A stretch of 64,000 nt of DNA from Fremontodendron californicum (taxonomy: Eukaryota > Streptophyta > Magnoliopsida > Malvales > Malvaceae). The DNA lies in contig JAULJL010000003.1 in assembly GCA_030761205.1 (NCBI GenBank), positions 4,216,001-4,280,000 on the forward strand. Reading direction: 5' to 3'. Of the stretch, positions 1 through 10,703 are shown piece by piece (positions within the stretch are counted from its first letter, which is position 1; each line of letters starts with the position of its first letter). The notes beneath the pieces were generated by a model. The model did no database searches. It was not told the DNA's origin and was given only the letters and a program-made list of their open reading frames with translations. Made by a program: the position numbers and the translations under genes.

Positions 1-283
1 ACCACCAATGAAGAAAGCCAAGTCCTAAGCCGTGGTTCGGAGGCTAAGGATACAACAGAGAATTAAAAGTGTTGAACTTGGTATTTTAAAGGAAGAACAA
101 GAAAGTGAACTTCCTAATTTTCCATCATTCATCCCATTCCTGTCTCCACTGGTGAGATATATATATTTTCCCCTCAACTTATTGTTTTACTTGTTATTAG
201 TTGGACAACTTTGTTCTTTTAAACTAAAGTTAATCAATGTGCAATCAACAAGTCATTTTTCTCCAAATTAATAAAGGACTCTT

Positions 284-443
284 GCTCACCTTTGAGAGAT
301 TAATCCAGCATTCTAGCTATAAACTTTAATTGTTGATCTTTGAGAGATTAATCCAGCATTCTAGCTATATTCCAAATACTGTATTTTACCCACCGGTAAT
401 TGCAGGATATCTTGCTTTAAGAATAATCTCTCAAAGGTGAGCA
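284..443. repeat. Short direct and inverted repeats in OR-like intron
   Basis: A block containing TTTGAGAGATTAATCCAGCA occurs twice in tandem (about 291-321 and 340-370). GCTCACCTTTGAGAG at about 285-299 reappears inverted as CTCTCAAAGGTGAGC at about 429-443. Between them, 366-420 copies the exon B acceptor region (CCACCGGTAATTGCAGGATA) that recurs at 1724-1751. This is local rearrangement debris. Confidence 0.7.
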
Positions 444-1065
444 TTCATTGATAGCATCTTCTGTAATACCCCAGTCCAAAATTATGGTTTTAAGAATAAC
501 GGAACAGTTTCACTTTGAATCTATATTCAAATGGACCAAAACTTTTCTCGACTGTATTAGATTGAAGCACATTGAAGAATAGTTGTAGTTGTAGATAAGG
601 TATTTATGTTAAATTGGATGCATGCCATAGAAATACACTCTACAGCAGGTCAACAGGACCTTTCTGGAGTGAGGACATGGAAGAAAGTGTGATATTAGAG
701 ATACTGAAAAAATAATTATGTTTAGGTCCTTAATTTAGCTGATGACCTACTTAGCGTCACTACCATATTTTAATACTACTTATGAATGGCAATTTGAGAG
801 ATTTGAAGTGAAACAATTGTTTACCTCACTGCAACTGACTGAAACTCTGATTATCCATTTCTTTCAGTTAATGTTATGGTAAAATTAATCCAAAATTATG
901 ACCTTTATGGCAGTGACCCTGACCTTTATCCTTATGTTTTGTTTCTCATCCTTCTAAATTATGCTTGCTCTGTATCTATAATAGTAACAGAAAATTTTGC
1001 ATGCAGAGCTTGTTTATTTAATTCCAATCAGTGCAATGGATAATACCTATAATCTTGGTTTTTCA

Positions 1066-1690
1066 GGTTGCAGCAGAAATGGAAATTCAACGGCTAAAAG
1101 ATCGTTGCCTGATGTTGGAATCTTTGTCCAATCATTCTGTGGAACATGTTAATGTAAAGGGAATTGAGCCCTATGAGGAGCTACATTGGATCCTACTGAG
1201 TCAATATTTTTAGTAGCCGGATATGATGGTGAATCGTGGTTATCAGCACTGGATTCTTATTTCCCACCTCACGATGTGATAAAATCTGTTCAGCCAATGA
1301 GTTCTGTGCGTTCATATGCTTCAGCTGCACAGTTGAATGGTGAGCTTTATGTCTTCGGTGGTGGTGATGGTTATTCATGGTATGATACAGGTATTAGCTT
1401 GTCCTAAAGTTCTATTTGTTCTTTTGAGGAAATTTTCTTAGGTCTCATGTTTCTGTTATGTTTTTGTCAAGTTGAATCATACAACCCATCAAGTGATCAG
1501 TAGACCCTCTGCCCTTCCCTAAGGAGAAAAAGGGAAGCTTAGCTGGAGCTGCATTGGATGGCAAAATATTTGCCATTGGTGGCGGGAATGGGGTTGAATG
1601 CTTTTCAGATGTTGAAATGCTTCACTTAATTGTTGGACGATGGATCAACACGCTCAATGCCACAAAAAGTGAATGTAGTGCTTGACTTTT
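1066..1690 (+). pseudogene. Kelch-repeat gene fragment (DCD/kelch family)
   Basis: Three exon-like blocks resemble plant kelch proteins with an N-terminal DCD domain. The block from about 1066 follows a TTTTTCAG acceptor and reads VAAEMEIQRLKDRCLMLES. From about 1186 comes a kelch blade with FLVAGYDGESWLSALDSYF, PMSSVRSYA and LNGELYVFGGGDG, ending near 1389 before a GTATTAG donor. From about 1470 comes a second blade with ESYNPSSDQ and DGKIFAIGGGNGVECFSDVE. The frame shifts between the first two blocks near 1186. A TAG replaces the Trp expected after SSDQ at about 1501, and there is a further frameshift near 1527. Introns are retained, so the copy was made from DNA, not from mRNA. It lies between exons A and B of the OR-like locus on the same strand. 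It cannot encode a functional protein. Confidence 0.75.
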
Positions 1691-1864
1691 CCTTTTGGTT
1701 ATTGTAAAAGAATCTGGTATTTTATCCACCAGTAATTGCAGGATATCTTGCTTGTGCTCGCTGCTCAAATATTGGATCTCTTGTTCTTATCGAACCAGTC
1801 TTGATATCAAATGGTGAAGACCAGCCTTTATCAGCCCCAAAAACAGAAAGATGTTCAAACTGTT

Positions 1865-1972
1865 CAAACTTATTTGTGTGGGCATTGGTTGAAGTTTGAA
1901 GGTGGGAAACTTGTGTACCAGACGACTAAGAAGAGAGCTAGCGGTCCCAAATGTCCTGTTACTGGCAAATAG
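1865..1972 (+). pseudogene. RPL34: RPL34 exon fragment, copy 1
   Basis: The sequence encodes GGKLVYQTTKKRASGPKCP followed by VTGK and then TAG. This is the conserved central part of cytosolic 60S ribosomal protein L34, a component of the large subunit. Only this one exon-sized piece is present, without the N-terminal or C-terminal parts of the protein. It joins the OR-like exon B directly, with no intron between them. It is a fragment, not a gene. Confidence 0.8.
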
Positions 1973-2086
1973 ATACTACTTCAATCATTTGATATCAAAA
2001 CTCCTGGTAAATAGATACTACTTCAATCATTGATTTATATAGTGATATATGCATTTCTTTTTTCTTTTTTTTTTTTATAAAACTTT

Positions 2087-2200
2087 TACTTATTTATGTG
2101 GGCATTGGTTGAAATTTGAAGGTGGGAAACTTGTGTACCAGACGACTAAGAAGAGAGCTAGCGGTCCCAAATGTCCTGTTACTGGCAAACGCATCCAAGG
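2087..2200 (+). pseudogene. RPL34: RPL34 exon fragment, copy 2
   Basis: This is a near-identical second copy of the fragment at 1865-1972, including the same non-RPL34 lead-in (TTATTTRTGTGGGCATTGG). It continues four residues further (RIQG) to the normal exon end, then runs into a (TAT)n microsatellite at about 2203-2233. The two copies lie about 220 bp apart in direct orientation, so a tandem duplication followed the original capture. A short repeated tract (TAGATACTACTTCAATCAT) separates them. Confidence 0.8.
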
Positions 2201-2967
2201 GGTATTTTATTATTATTATTATTATTATTATTAATTTCTTTCCTGAATAGCCAATTAATTCAAAGCTTTTGTTATATTATTTACGAGTATGAGAATTTCG
2301 AGCTTATGAATGTTGAAAAAAAGTAGGGAATGAAAATGAAAAAGGAATGCTTTCATACTTATAACAAGGTTTCAATAGATGGGTTTGTCATTTTCTGGAG
2401 GAATTAGCTTAGAATTGTTGATAATATACAATGCTAATCAGTTGATAATTGCATTCAGAGTAGGTATTTTTTTCTAATCAAATTAGTTAAATTTAGTGCT
2501 GGAAACAGTTGGGGTCAGCTCTTTGTAGTTTAGTCTTGTTTTATAATACATTGTCCTAACTCTCATAGATGCAAAAAATACTGTTCCAAGTTCTTAATTT
2601 GTGAACTGAACATTTTGTTTGATTCGGATTTTTTTTTTGTCGTAGTTTGATTCGGATTTACTTTCATACTGTAAGGATATATTGCGTTACTGCTCAAATT
2701 TCGTTTTTCGGTGGGCATTTTGCCCCTGTTAAATTTAGTTTGTTTCCCCACAATGGGTGGTGAGACAAAGCGTGGTTTGGGATTAAAGCTTTATTTTAAA
2801 TTTAACTTCTCTTGTTTAGTTTGCAATGTTGGCCTTCACCTGCTTTCTTCCTGCACTATGTTGTGTTTTATTTTGCTGTTTTTTAGTTTCTTCTGTCTTG
2901 GCAAGTCAAAACTTATTGTTTTGATTATTTTCAGAATGTGACAATCATTTTGCCTTTGCTAAACTTA

Positions 2968-3323
2968 GGGTTAGTTTAGCGTCGCTGTTAGAAAAAAGTT
3001 TGGGTTGAAAATGTTTGGTGAAAAAAATGTGGTTTAAGAATTTTTAAGTGTTTAGTATTGTTATGAAAAAATGCCGTGAGAAATTGAAATGTCAAAAAAG
3101 ATATGTTTAAAATAATAAAAATTTAGAAATAAAGTCATTTTACACAAAAGTCAACTTTCAAACTGCAAAAGCTTTATTTTTTTGGTTTTTTGATTTGGGT
3201 TGTTGCCAAATCATGATTTTAATCGCAAAAGCTAGAAATTTTTTAGTCGTTTAACATTGAGGTTGTGGTGAAACGCAGCTTTTAACCTCAAAAGTTGTGC
3301 CAACAGCAATACTAAACGGAGCC
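2968..3323. mobile_element. Tourist-like MITE (PIF/Harbinger type), copy 1
   Basis: A 356-bp non-coding element has imperfect terminal inverted repeats: GGGTTAGTTTAGCGTCGCTG on the left, pairing with a right end that reads GGCTCCGTTTAGTATTGCTG on the other strand. It is flanked by TTA on both sides (2965-2967 and 3324-3326). The TTA target and G-rich, TTTAG-containing termini fit Tourist-like MITEs. It lies in the last intron of the OR-like locus. A related copy sits in an OPR3 intron at about 55890-56245. Confidence 0.75.
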
Positions 3324-3848
3324 TTAGTTGTTTCACATAATATGTGCTGATTACTTTAAATCTTCCTGTTGTATATAATGTTGCTCTATGTGCAGATCCC
3401 TCACATCATCCGAATGGAGTCTCAATGGTTGGAATAATATACTTGTGTATATTGCTCTATGTTGCTCTATGTTGGAATAATATAATGGTTGGAATAATAT
3501 TGCTCTATGTTGCTCTATGTTCAGGATCTGGAAATGTGTGGCGTCTAAAAATATGGAGTCTCAATGGTTGGAATAATATACTTGTGTATATCAACTAGGA
3601 AATTTTATGAATGGAATAATATTTTGCTTATGCAACTTCTTTATGCAAATTGGGAATTTTAGGGTTAGAGTTATGGTTTTCATTATATACCTTTCTTTGC
3701 CAGATATAGAATTAGTTCACATCATCCGAATGTTCTCGCATAAGCCTTTTTTTTGTTGTAACTTTGGCAGGTCATGTGCCCCACATGTCTTTGCACTAGA
3801 ATGACAATGGCAAGCGAACACGATCCACGAATTGACCCATTTGATTAG

Positions 3849-5057
3849 AGGTGCATTCACACCCTCTCATTCTTCGATTCAAATGTAGAGCTCTTGTTCA
3901 TATTTGTTTATCACAAGATAACCAATCTTTGTATATACAAAACACCCCAAGCAAATAATAGGCTTGCCTTGCTGCAAATGAATTGTATTTGTGCTATTTC
4001 CTGAGACATTCCCTGCTTTTGAAATGAAAAACTTGTCATACCAATGATTGGCGATTCACTGCTCCCAATCATTGTTTTTTGAAGCTTATGATATGGGACT
4101 TCCCCCTGGGTGTTCGATAATCGTTGAATGAATCCAACTTTGATCAATTATGGTGCAAACAATGGGAGTTAAGAAGTTCTTCAGATCTTGTATTTTCATC
4201 TTTCAGCTATATAAAGCATTACATATAGGTAAAGATGGTTTTTGGTTTTTTAGGAAACTGAAAATTGAATATGGGATTAATTTTTTTTACTGCTGATTTT
4301 TATTTATCAAAAATAGATGAGCAGAGTATAGGGTAGTATTTGTAATAGATCAAGTTAAGTTGCTTAGGTTGAACAAGTTTTTACTACTTGAAAGAAAAAA
4401 AATATGTATTTATTTTCTAATTTAAGTTTTACAAAAGATTGAAAATTATAAATTTTATAATATTCATTATTTCTCTTGCATTTAATTAAGATTTTAAACT
4501 ATTGATCTTAAAAATTATTTTAATCAAGTCAATTTAGAGAAAATGAAAAATTATTCTTAATAACAAGTAAAGCTAACAATGTTGGACATTTTTAAGAATC
4601 ATCCCAAATAAAAATGTTAGGTACCATAATTGTGGTAAAAGAAAGATGAATAAAATATGCTTTTAATACACCCATAAGTCCATAACTTAAACTTATGCTT
4701 TAGTATTATAGTTGTAAAAACACTTTTAAGGAGATTTACTTATGTGAGTTTGAAGCCGTTTTTAAGAGTTTTAAGGACTTTGGTGAAATAGCGTTCATGA
4801 AAAGAGACATCATATGGTTATAAAGAGTATCATTGGATATTATATGTTTGAAATTATTGTATGAGATGTGTTTAATTAATTAAATGAAATAAATAGTTCA
4901 AAGCATAATGTATCATGTAATTTGATTAATCATAACATATTTTCATTAAATCAAGGTTCAATTAGAAGACTATTTTATTTATGCAATTAATTTTTAAAAT
5001 TATTAAAAAAGGGTAAAAACAAAATTACCCTATGGTCGTTACATAAATACCTTATAA
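3849..5057. other. 3' flank of OR-like locus and AT-rich spacer
   Basis: The first ~350 bases probably derive from the OR 3' untranslated region. The rest is AT-rich with no gene, RNA or transposon that I can recognise. Confidence 0.5.
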
Positions 5058-5320
5058 TCATGTTTATATGTAAAAACAAAAATTTATATAAATACATGAC
5101 AACTTTTGATTCTTTTTTTTCAATTACATAAATATATGACAATATCTTGTAATGATTTATGTAATTTGTCATGTTTATATATAATTTCGGTCATGTTTAT
5201 ATGTAAAAAAAAATTACATAAATACATGACAACTTTTGATTCACTTTTTTCAATTACATAAATACATGACAATATCCTGTAATGATTTACGTAATTTGTC
5301 ATGTTTATATGTAATTTGTC
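5058..5320. repeat. Tandem duplication, unit about 130 bp
   Basis: Two adjacent copies (5058-5190 and 5191-5320) share the order CATGTTTATATGTAAAAA, ATACATGACAACTTTTGATTC, TCAATTACATAAATA, ATGACAATAT, TGTAATGATTTA. Each copy contains both orientations of the short unit that builds the large array downstream, so this may be the array's progenitor or an outlier of it. Confidence 0.75.
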
Positions 5321-5514
5321 ATGTTTATATGTAATTTGTCATGTTAACTATGTACTTCAGACAACGTGGGTGAAGTAATATTTTCCCCAAATAAAAACCC
5401 ATATAATATGTCTATTTAAGTTCAAATAAAGTGATTTTATCAATAAATAATTTATGCATGCATTATATTAATGTTAAAAGATAAAAACAAAATTGCTACA
5501 AATATTATCACTAT

Positions 5515-7888
5515 GTAATATTTAATTTATCATATTTATATTTAATTTATCATGTTTATATGTAATTTGTCATGTTTACATATAAAGATGACAAATTATA
5601 TATAAACATGACAAATTACATATAAATATGACAAATTACATATAATTGGAAAATTTGTCATGTTTATATGTAATTTGTCATGTTTATATGTAATTCGTCG
5701 AATTCTCATGTTTATATGTAATTTGTCATGTTTATATGTAATTCGTTAAGTTTATATGTAATTTGTCATGTTTATATGTAATTCGTCAATTTCTAATGTT
5801 TATATGTAATTTGTCATGTTTATATGTAACTCGTTAAGTTTATATGTAATTTGTCATGTTTATATGTAATTCGTCAATTTGTCATGCTTATATGTAATTT
5901 GTCATGTTTATATGTAATTTATCATGTTTATATGTAATCTCTCATCTTGATATGTAATTTCTCATTTCTTCATGTTTATATGTAATTTGTCATGTTTATA
6001 TGTAATTCGTCAAGTTTATATGTAATTTGTCATGTTTATATGTAATTCGTCAATTTCTCATGTTTATATGTAATTTGTCATGTTTATATGTAACTCGTCA
6101 AGTTTATATGTAATTTGTCATGTTTATATGTAATTCGTCAATTTGTCATGTTTATATGTAATTTGTCATGTTCATATGTAATTCGTCAAGTTTATATGTA
6201 ATTTGTCATGTTTATATGTAATTCGTCAAATTTATATGTAATTTGTCATGTTTATATGTAATTTATCATGTTTATATGTAATCTCTCATCTTGATATGTA
6301 ATTTCTCATTTCTTCATGTTTATATGTAATTTGTCATGTTTATATGTAATTCGTCAAGTTTATATGTAATTTATCATGTTTATATGTAACTCGTCAAGTT
6401 TATATGTAATTTGTCATGTTTATATGTAATTCGTCAATTTCTCATGTTTATATGTAATTCGTCAAGTTTATATGTAATTTGTCATGTTTATATGTAATTC
6501 ATCAATTTCTCATGTTTATATGTAATTTGTCATATTTATATGTAACTCGTCAAGTTTATATGTAATTTGTCATGTTTATATGTAATTCGTCAATTTGTCA
6601 TGTTTATATGTAATTTGTCATGTTCATATGTAATTCGTCAAGTTTATATGTAATTTGTCATGTTTATATGTAATTCGTCAAGTTTATATGTAATTTGTCA
6701 TGTTTATATATAATTTATCATGTTTATATGTAATCTCTCATCTTGATATGTAATTTCTCATTTCTTCATGTTTATATGTAATTTGTCATGTTTATATGTA
6801 ATTCGTCAAGTTTATATGTAATTTATCATGTTTATATGTAACTCGTCAAGTTTATATGTAATTTGTCATGTTTATATGTAATTCGTCAATTTCTCATGTT
6901 TATATGTAATTCGTCAAGTTTATATGTAATTTGTCATGTTTATATGTAATTCATCAATTTCTCATGTTTATATGTAATTTGTCATATTTATATGTAACTC
7001 GTCAAGTTTATATGTAATTTGTCATGTTTATATATAATTCGTCAATTTCTCATGTTTATATGTAATTCGTCAAGTTTATATGTAATTTGTCATGTTTATA
7101 TGTAATTCATCAATTTCTCATGTTTATATGTAATTTGTCATGTTTATATGTAACTCGTCAAGTTTATATGTAATTTGTCATGTTTATATGTAATTCGTCA
7201 ATTTCTCATGTTTATATGTAATTTGTCATGTTTATATATAATTCGTCAAGTTTATATGTAATTTGTCATGTTTATATGTAATTCGTCAATTTGACATGTT
7301 TATATGTAATTTGTCATGTTGATATGTAATTTATCATGTTTATATATAATCTCTCATCTTGATATGTAATTTCTCATTTCGTCATGTTTATATGTAATTT
7401 GTCATGTTTATATGTAATTCATCAAGTTTATATGTAATTTGTCATGTTTATATGTAATTCGTCAAGTTTATATGTTTATATGTATTTTTTCATGTTTATA
7501 AGTAATTTGCCATCTTCATATGTAAATTTGTCATTTCGTCATGTTTATATGTAATTTCTCATGTTTATATGTAATTATTCAAGTTTATATGTAATTTGTC
7601 ATATTTATATGTAATTTTTCATGTTTGTCATGTTTATATGTAATTTTTCATATGTAATTTGTCATCTTCATATGTAATTGTCATTTGATAATGTTTCTAT
7701 GTAATTTGTCATGTTTATATGTAATTCGTCAAGTTTATATGTAATTCGTCATGTTTATATGTAATTTTTCATATGTAATTCATCAAGTTTATATGTAATT
7801 CATCAAGTTTATATGTAATTTCTCATGTTTGTCATGTTTATATGTAATTTTTCATATTTATATGTAATTTATCATGTTTATATATAAA
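5515..7888. repeat. Minisatellite, ~20-bp unit, about 2.4 kb
   Basis: The array is built from a ~20-bp unit, consensus TCATGTTTATATGTAATTTG, with a second form TCAAGTTTATATGTAATTCG and shortened TCAATTTC units. There are roughly 110-120 units. A marker variant (CTCTCATCTTGATATGTAAT) recurs at about 5939, 6283, 6735 and 7351, showing higher-order duplication. At 5585-5645 several units are inverted. The array has no coding capacity. It ends about 670 bp upstream of the GNAT start codon. Confidence 0.95.
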
Positions 7889-8554
7889 AAATGATGACCT
7901 GATAACCTGCTATTCAGATTTTCTAATTTGAAACCTAAGGAACTCACGGTAAAACCCAAAAAAAACCAAAACAATTGATGGGGAGACTGACTGACTGAGG
8001 GTGCTTGTTTTTCTCAACCAAAACGGTGTGTTTCTCTTCTCTCTGCTCTTTGTCTGTGTGCCATATGATACAATACAAAGATAACCTTATTATTTGCCTT
8101 GTCTTTGCTCTCCGTCTGGCGTCTGCTCAGAGCCTCAGACAAACAAAACCATTAAAATGAATGACCCGCCAATCATTTGGAGCCTCTAAGTACCTTCATG
8201 CCACATCACCATATCTTCCACGTGTCAAAATCTCCCCTGCCTTTCCTTTTTCAGATAATTTCGTCTTATCCTCTTTTGCATGGCCCACCGCTTCACACTC
8301 AACGGCAGCTGTCAGTTTTTCTTTAATTGTTTTTTTTCTTAATTATTTTCTCCATTGCCAAAATTAACTCCCTCTCCTTCTTTCCCCCTTGCCAGCTCCT
8401 CCTAACACTGCTGCCAGATTAATATATCTATCTATTCTATATACAGTTTTAGTTTGGGATTTTCTTTCTCTTTATCCTCTTTCAGATAAAGAACGAAAAC
8501 CATAAGTTTCGATAAAGTTTTCCTGGAAAGTTTATCCGGGAAAACTTGGCTGCC
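7889..8554 (+). promoter_or_regulatory. GNAT promoter and 5' UTR region
   Basis: This gene-free stretch precedes the GNAT start codon. It contains a G-box/ABRE-like site CACGTGTC at 8219-8226, pyrimidine-rich tracts and a TATA-like run (AATATATCTATCTATTC) near 8421-8438. The transcription start cannot be fixed from sequence alone. The short open frame at 8161-8367 has no recognisable similarity. Confidence 0.45.
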
Positions 8555-10703
8555 ATGTCAACTATTTCGATTTACAGAACTGAATTCTTGACTTTTTCTA
8601 GCTATGGATCGAGACCCCGCCTCAAATTTCAAAGACTTTCCCTCTCTCCAACTATGTGAGTTTTTTTTTTTTCTCTCCTTTCAACTATTATTCTTTCTTC
8701 AATTTAATAACAAGGAAACATTTGGCTTTTGAAGCCGGTTTTATTTGCTTTTTTATTATTTTTTTTTCTGTAGAAAAAGTTTAGGGTTTTCAATTTTTTT
8801 TTTTAATGTTTTCTTTATCCTACTTTTTATAAATTTAATGAATTTTCGGTTATTTGTTTTTGGATAATTGATTAGGAAAATGGATTCTAAATCAACCGAA
8901 AGGGTGAAAAAGGAAGAACATTCGATACAGCTTCAAACGTCGTCAATTCCTCAGCTTGAAAGCTCAAGACCGTCTAATCTTAGGTTTGACCGGCTGCAAC
9001 CGTCGGATCAGGAGCTGAATCAAGATAACAGATTAGAATTTGGAAAATTCGTGGCAAGAGAGGCCGTCCTTGATGAAGAATTCTGGGTATACGCCATTCC
9101 TAACCTTTATTCCTTTTCTTTCCCTTTTATTTGATCAAATGGACCTTTTGGTGCTGAACTGCTGATGAATTTGTTTTGATTTTGTGATAGACAGCGGCAT
9201 GGCTGAGAGCAGAAACTCACTGGGAGGATCGACCAGGTGAAAGGTAGGGATTAAATTTCTCAACTTTTTTCTATTTTTTTGAAGTAAATGAGAATACCCT
9301 TTTGTTTTATGATTGGACTTATCTAAAGAAACGAATCATTAAGTCCTTATTTGGTAGCTATTTGTGGTATAGAGAGATGCAGATGCAGAAGAGTGGCTCC
9401 TTTATGCAAAGAAACAGACTTTTTGACTTAATTAGGGAAAAATGTAATTGGTGTAAATAAATTGTTTCAAAGTTTTACTGGAGGTCTATCAGGTTTAAAG
9501 GAAGATAATTCTATTAAGATGTTGGCAATAGACTTGATTCAATTCCCACTCCTCTGCGTGAATGCAGCCTTCACGAACTAATGTTTTTCTTTTTTGCTAA
9601 TGTATATGAGTAGATATCGGATTCTCCTGATTTAGCTATTCCTGATTATACAGATACATAGATAACTTCAAAAGGAAATTTGCTGAGCAGGTACGAGAGA
9701 ATAGTGTTCTTCTCTTAATTGCTCATAAATACTATGGAATTTGGTTACATGTAAAATGCTTAGAAAGTTTCCTCATTCTGCAGGAGTTCAATGCCATAAA
9801 AAGGCGATACAGCGGGCAACATGGGCAGACGTATACATGTGTTGTCACGGTATGATGTTTTTACAGGATATCTTTTCCCAGATTCGGATTGCTTTTTATG
9901 TGTTTGTTATCTCCTTTAGGTGAGGGTTACATCAATTTAGAGCTCCTCTGTTTCTCTTCATTACTGGGATACGGTTCCTGTGTTATGTTGTTGTTTTCTT
10001 TAGATGAAGAGTCTTAACAATGCTTTGATATCAAATTATCAGGTTAAGAAGGAGGAGAGGAATGTCAAGCGCACAGTGCTGAAAAGTGTGGTTGGAACTC
10101 TTGATTTCAGCATTCGGCATTTGTTGCATGGAGAGTCTTTTCCTGGGGTACAGTGTACATTCTTTATATTCAGACTGCTAGTCCTTCATCAATCTAAATA
10201 AATAGGTTATTTACTAAGATGATTGTGAATTTAACCTCTTGCAGGAACGTGAAAAGCATCTCTTCTGCAGCATCAACAGAACAAACCTGAATAAATATGT
10301 TTATGTTTCCAACTTATGTGTAGCAAAATCAGCCCGTCGACAAAGCATTGCTAGCAATATGTTGTATTTTGGTATTGAATCAGCCAGATCAAGGGGTAAA
10401 ATTACAAGAATTTCCTTTAGAGGAACCTCATCTGATAAAATTAGTGGGAAAATGCCCCTTCTAATTCAGTCATTTGGTTGCAGGTGTTGAACTGGTATAT
10501 GTGCATGTTCATAGAAACAATGGACCTGCTCTTGAACTGTACCAAAAGATTGGTTTTGAGGTAATACCATTTTATCCACTCTATTTTTACTTTCTGGTTT
10601 CACATGTGGCTGATATACTTTTTTCATCCTTCATCAGATAGTTGAAATGGCAAGCCCTCAGTTGTTAAAACAGCAGATGTACTTACTTTGTTATAAGACA
10701 TAA
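8555..10703 (+). CDS. GNAT6: Plastid GNAT-family acetyltransferase
   Basis: This is a GCN5-related N-acetyltransferase, expected to transfer acetyl from acetyl-CoA to protein N-termini and lysines in plastids. Nine exons (8555-8655, 8876-9086, 9191-9243, 9654-9690, 9784-9849, 10043-10147, 10245-10395, 10484-10560, 10638-10703) join in frame to give 288 residues. The N-terminus (MSTISIYRTEFLTFSSYGSR) is rich in Ser, Thr and Arg and looks like a transit peptide. The GNAT core occupies the C-terminal half. Motif A is at 211-227 (YVSNLCVAKSARRQ then SIA), followed by VYVHVHRNNGPALELYQKIG. The usual Arg/Gln-x-x-Gly-x-Ala acetyl-CoA loop here reads RRQSIA, so the Gly is Ser225. It closely resembles the Arabidopsis GNAT6/GNAT7 pair; the symbol GNAT6 rests mainly on gene order with the RAD7-like and OPR3 genes. 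Confidence 0.88.

Larger units (their letters stand above)
32..3848 (+). pseudogene. OR: Broken ORANGE (OR)-like gene, 3' part
   Basis: OR is a plastid DnaJ-type zinc-finger membrane protein that stabilises phytoene synthase and promotes chromoplast formation. Three pieces in the right order match it. Exon A ends at 151 before a GTGAG donor and reads RLRIQQRIKSVELGILKEE followed by LPNFPSFIPFLSPL. Exon B starts at 1742 after an AG and reads YLACARCSN, LVLIEP and PKTERCSNCS. Exon C (3771-3848) reads VMCPTCLCT then ASEHDPRIDPFD and a stop, which is the family C-terminus. The exons encoding the two membrane segments and the first CxxC motif are absent between 152 and 1741, where kelch-gene sequence sits instead. 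After CSNCS the frame runs into RPL34-derived sequence. There is an in-frame TAA at 26-28 just upstream of the recognisable homology. I conclude it is a pseudogene or a rearranged duplicate; an intact OR gene should exist elsewhere. Confidence 0.75.

Noticed and set aside
3344..3804. Two adjacent open frames on the plus strand before the last OR exon
   Set aside because: They lie in an OR-like intron made of short local repeats (TTGCTCTATG, TGGTTGGAATAATAT) and show no protein family features.
5515..7888. Regular short repeats resembling a CRISPR-like array
   Set aside because: There are no unique spacers, the units are contiguous ~20-mers, and the context is plant nuclear DNA; it is a minisatellite.
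8161..8367. Small open frame upstream of the GNAT gene
   Set aside because: It lies in the promoter/5' UTR region, overlaps a G-box and has no recognisable similarity.
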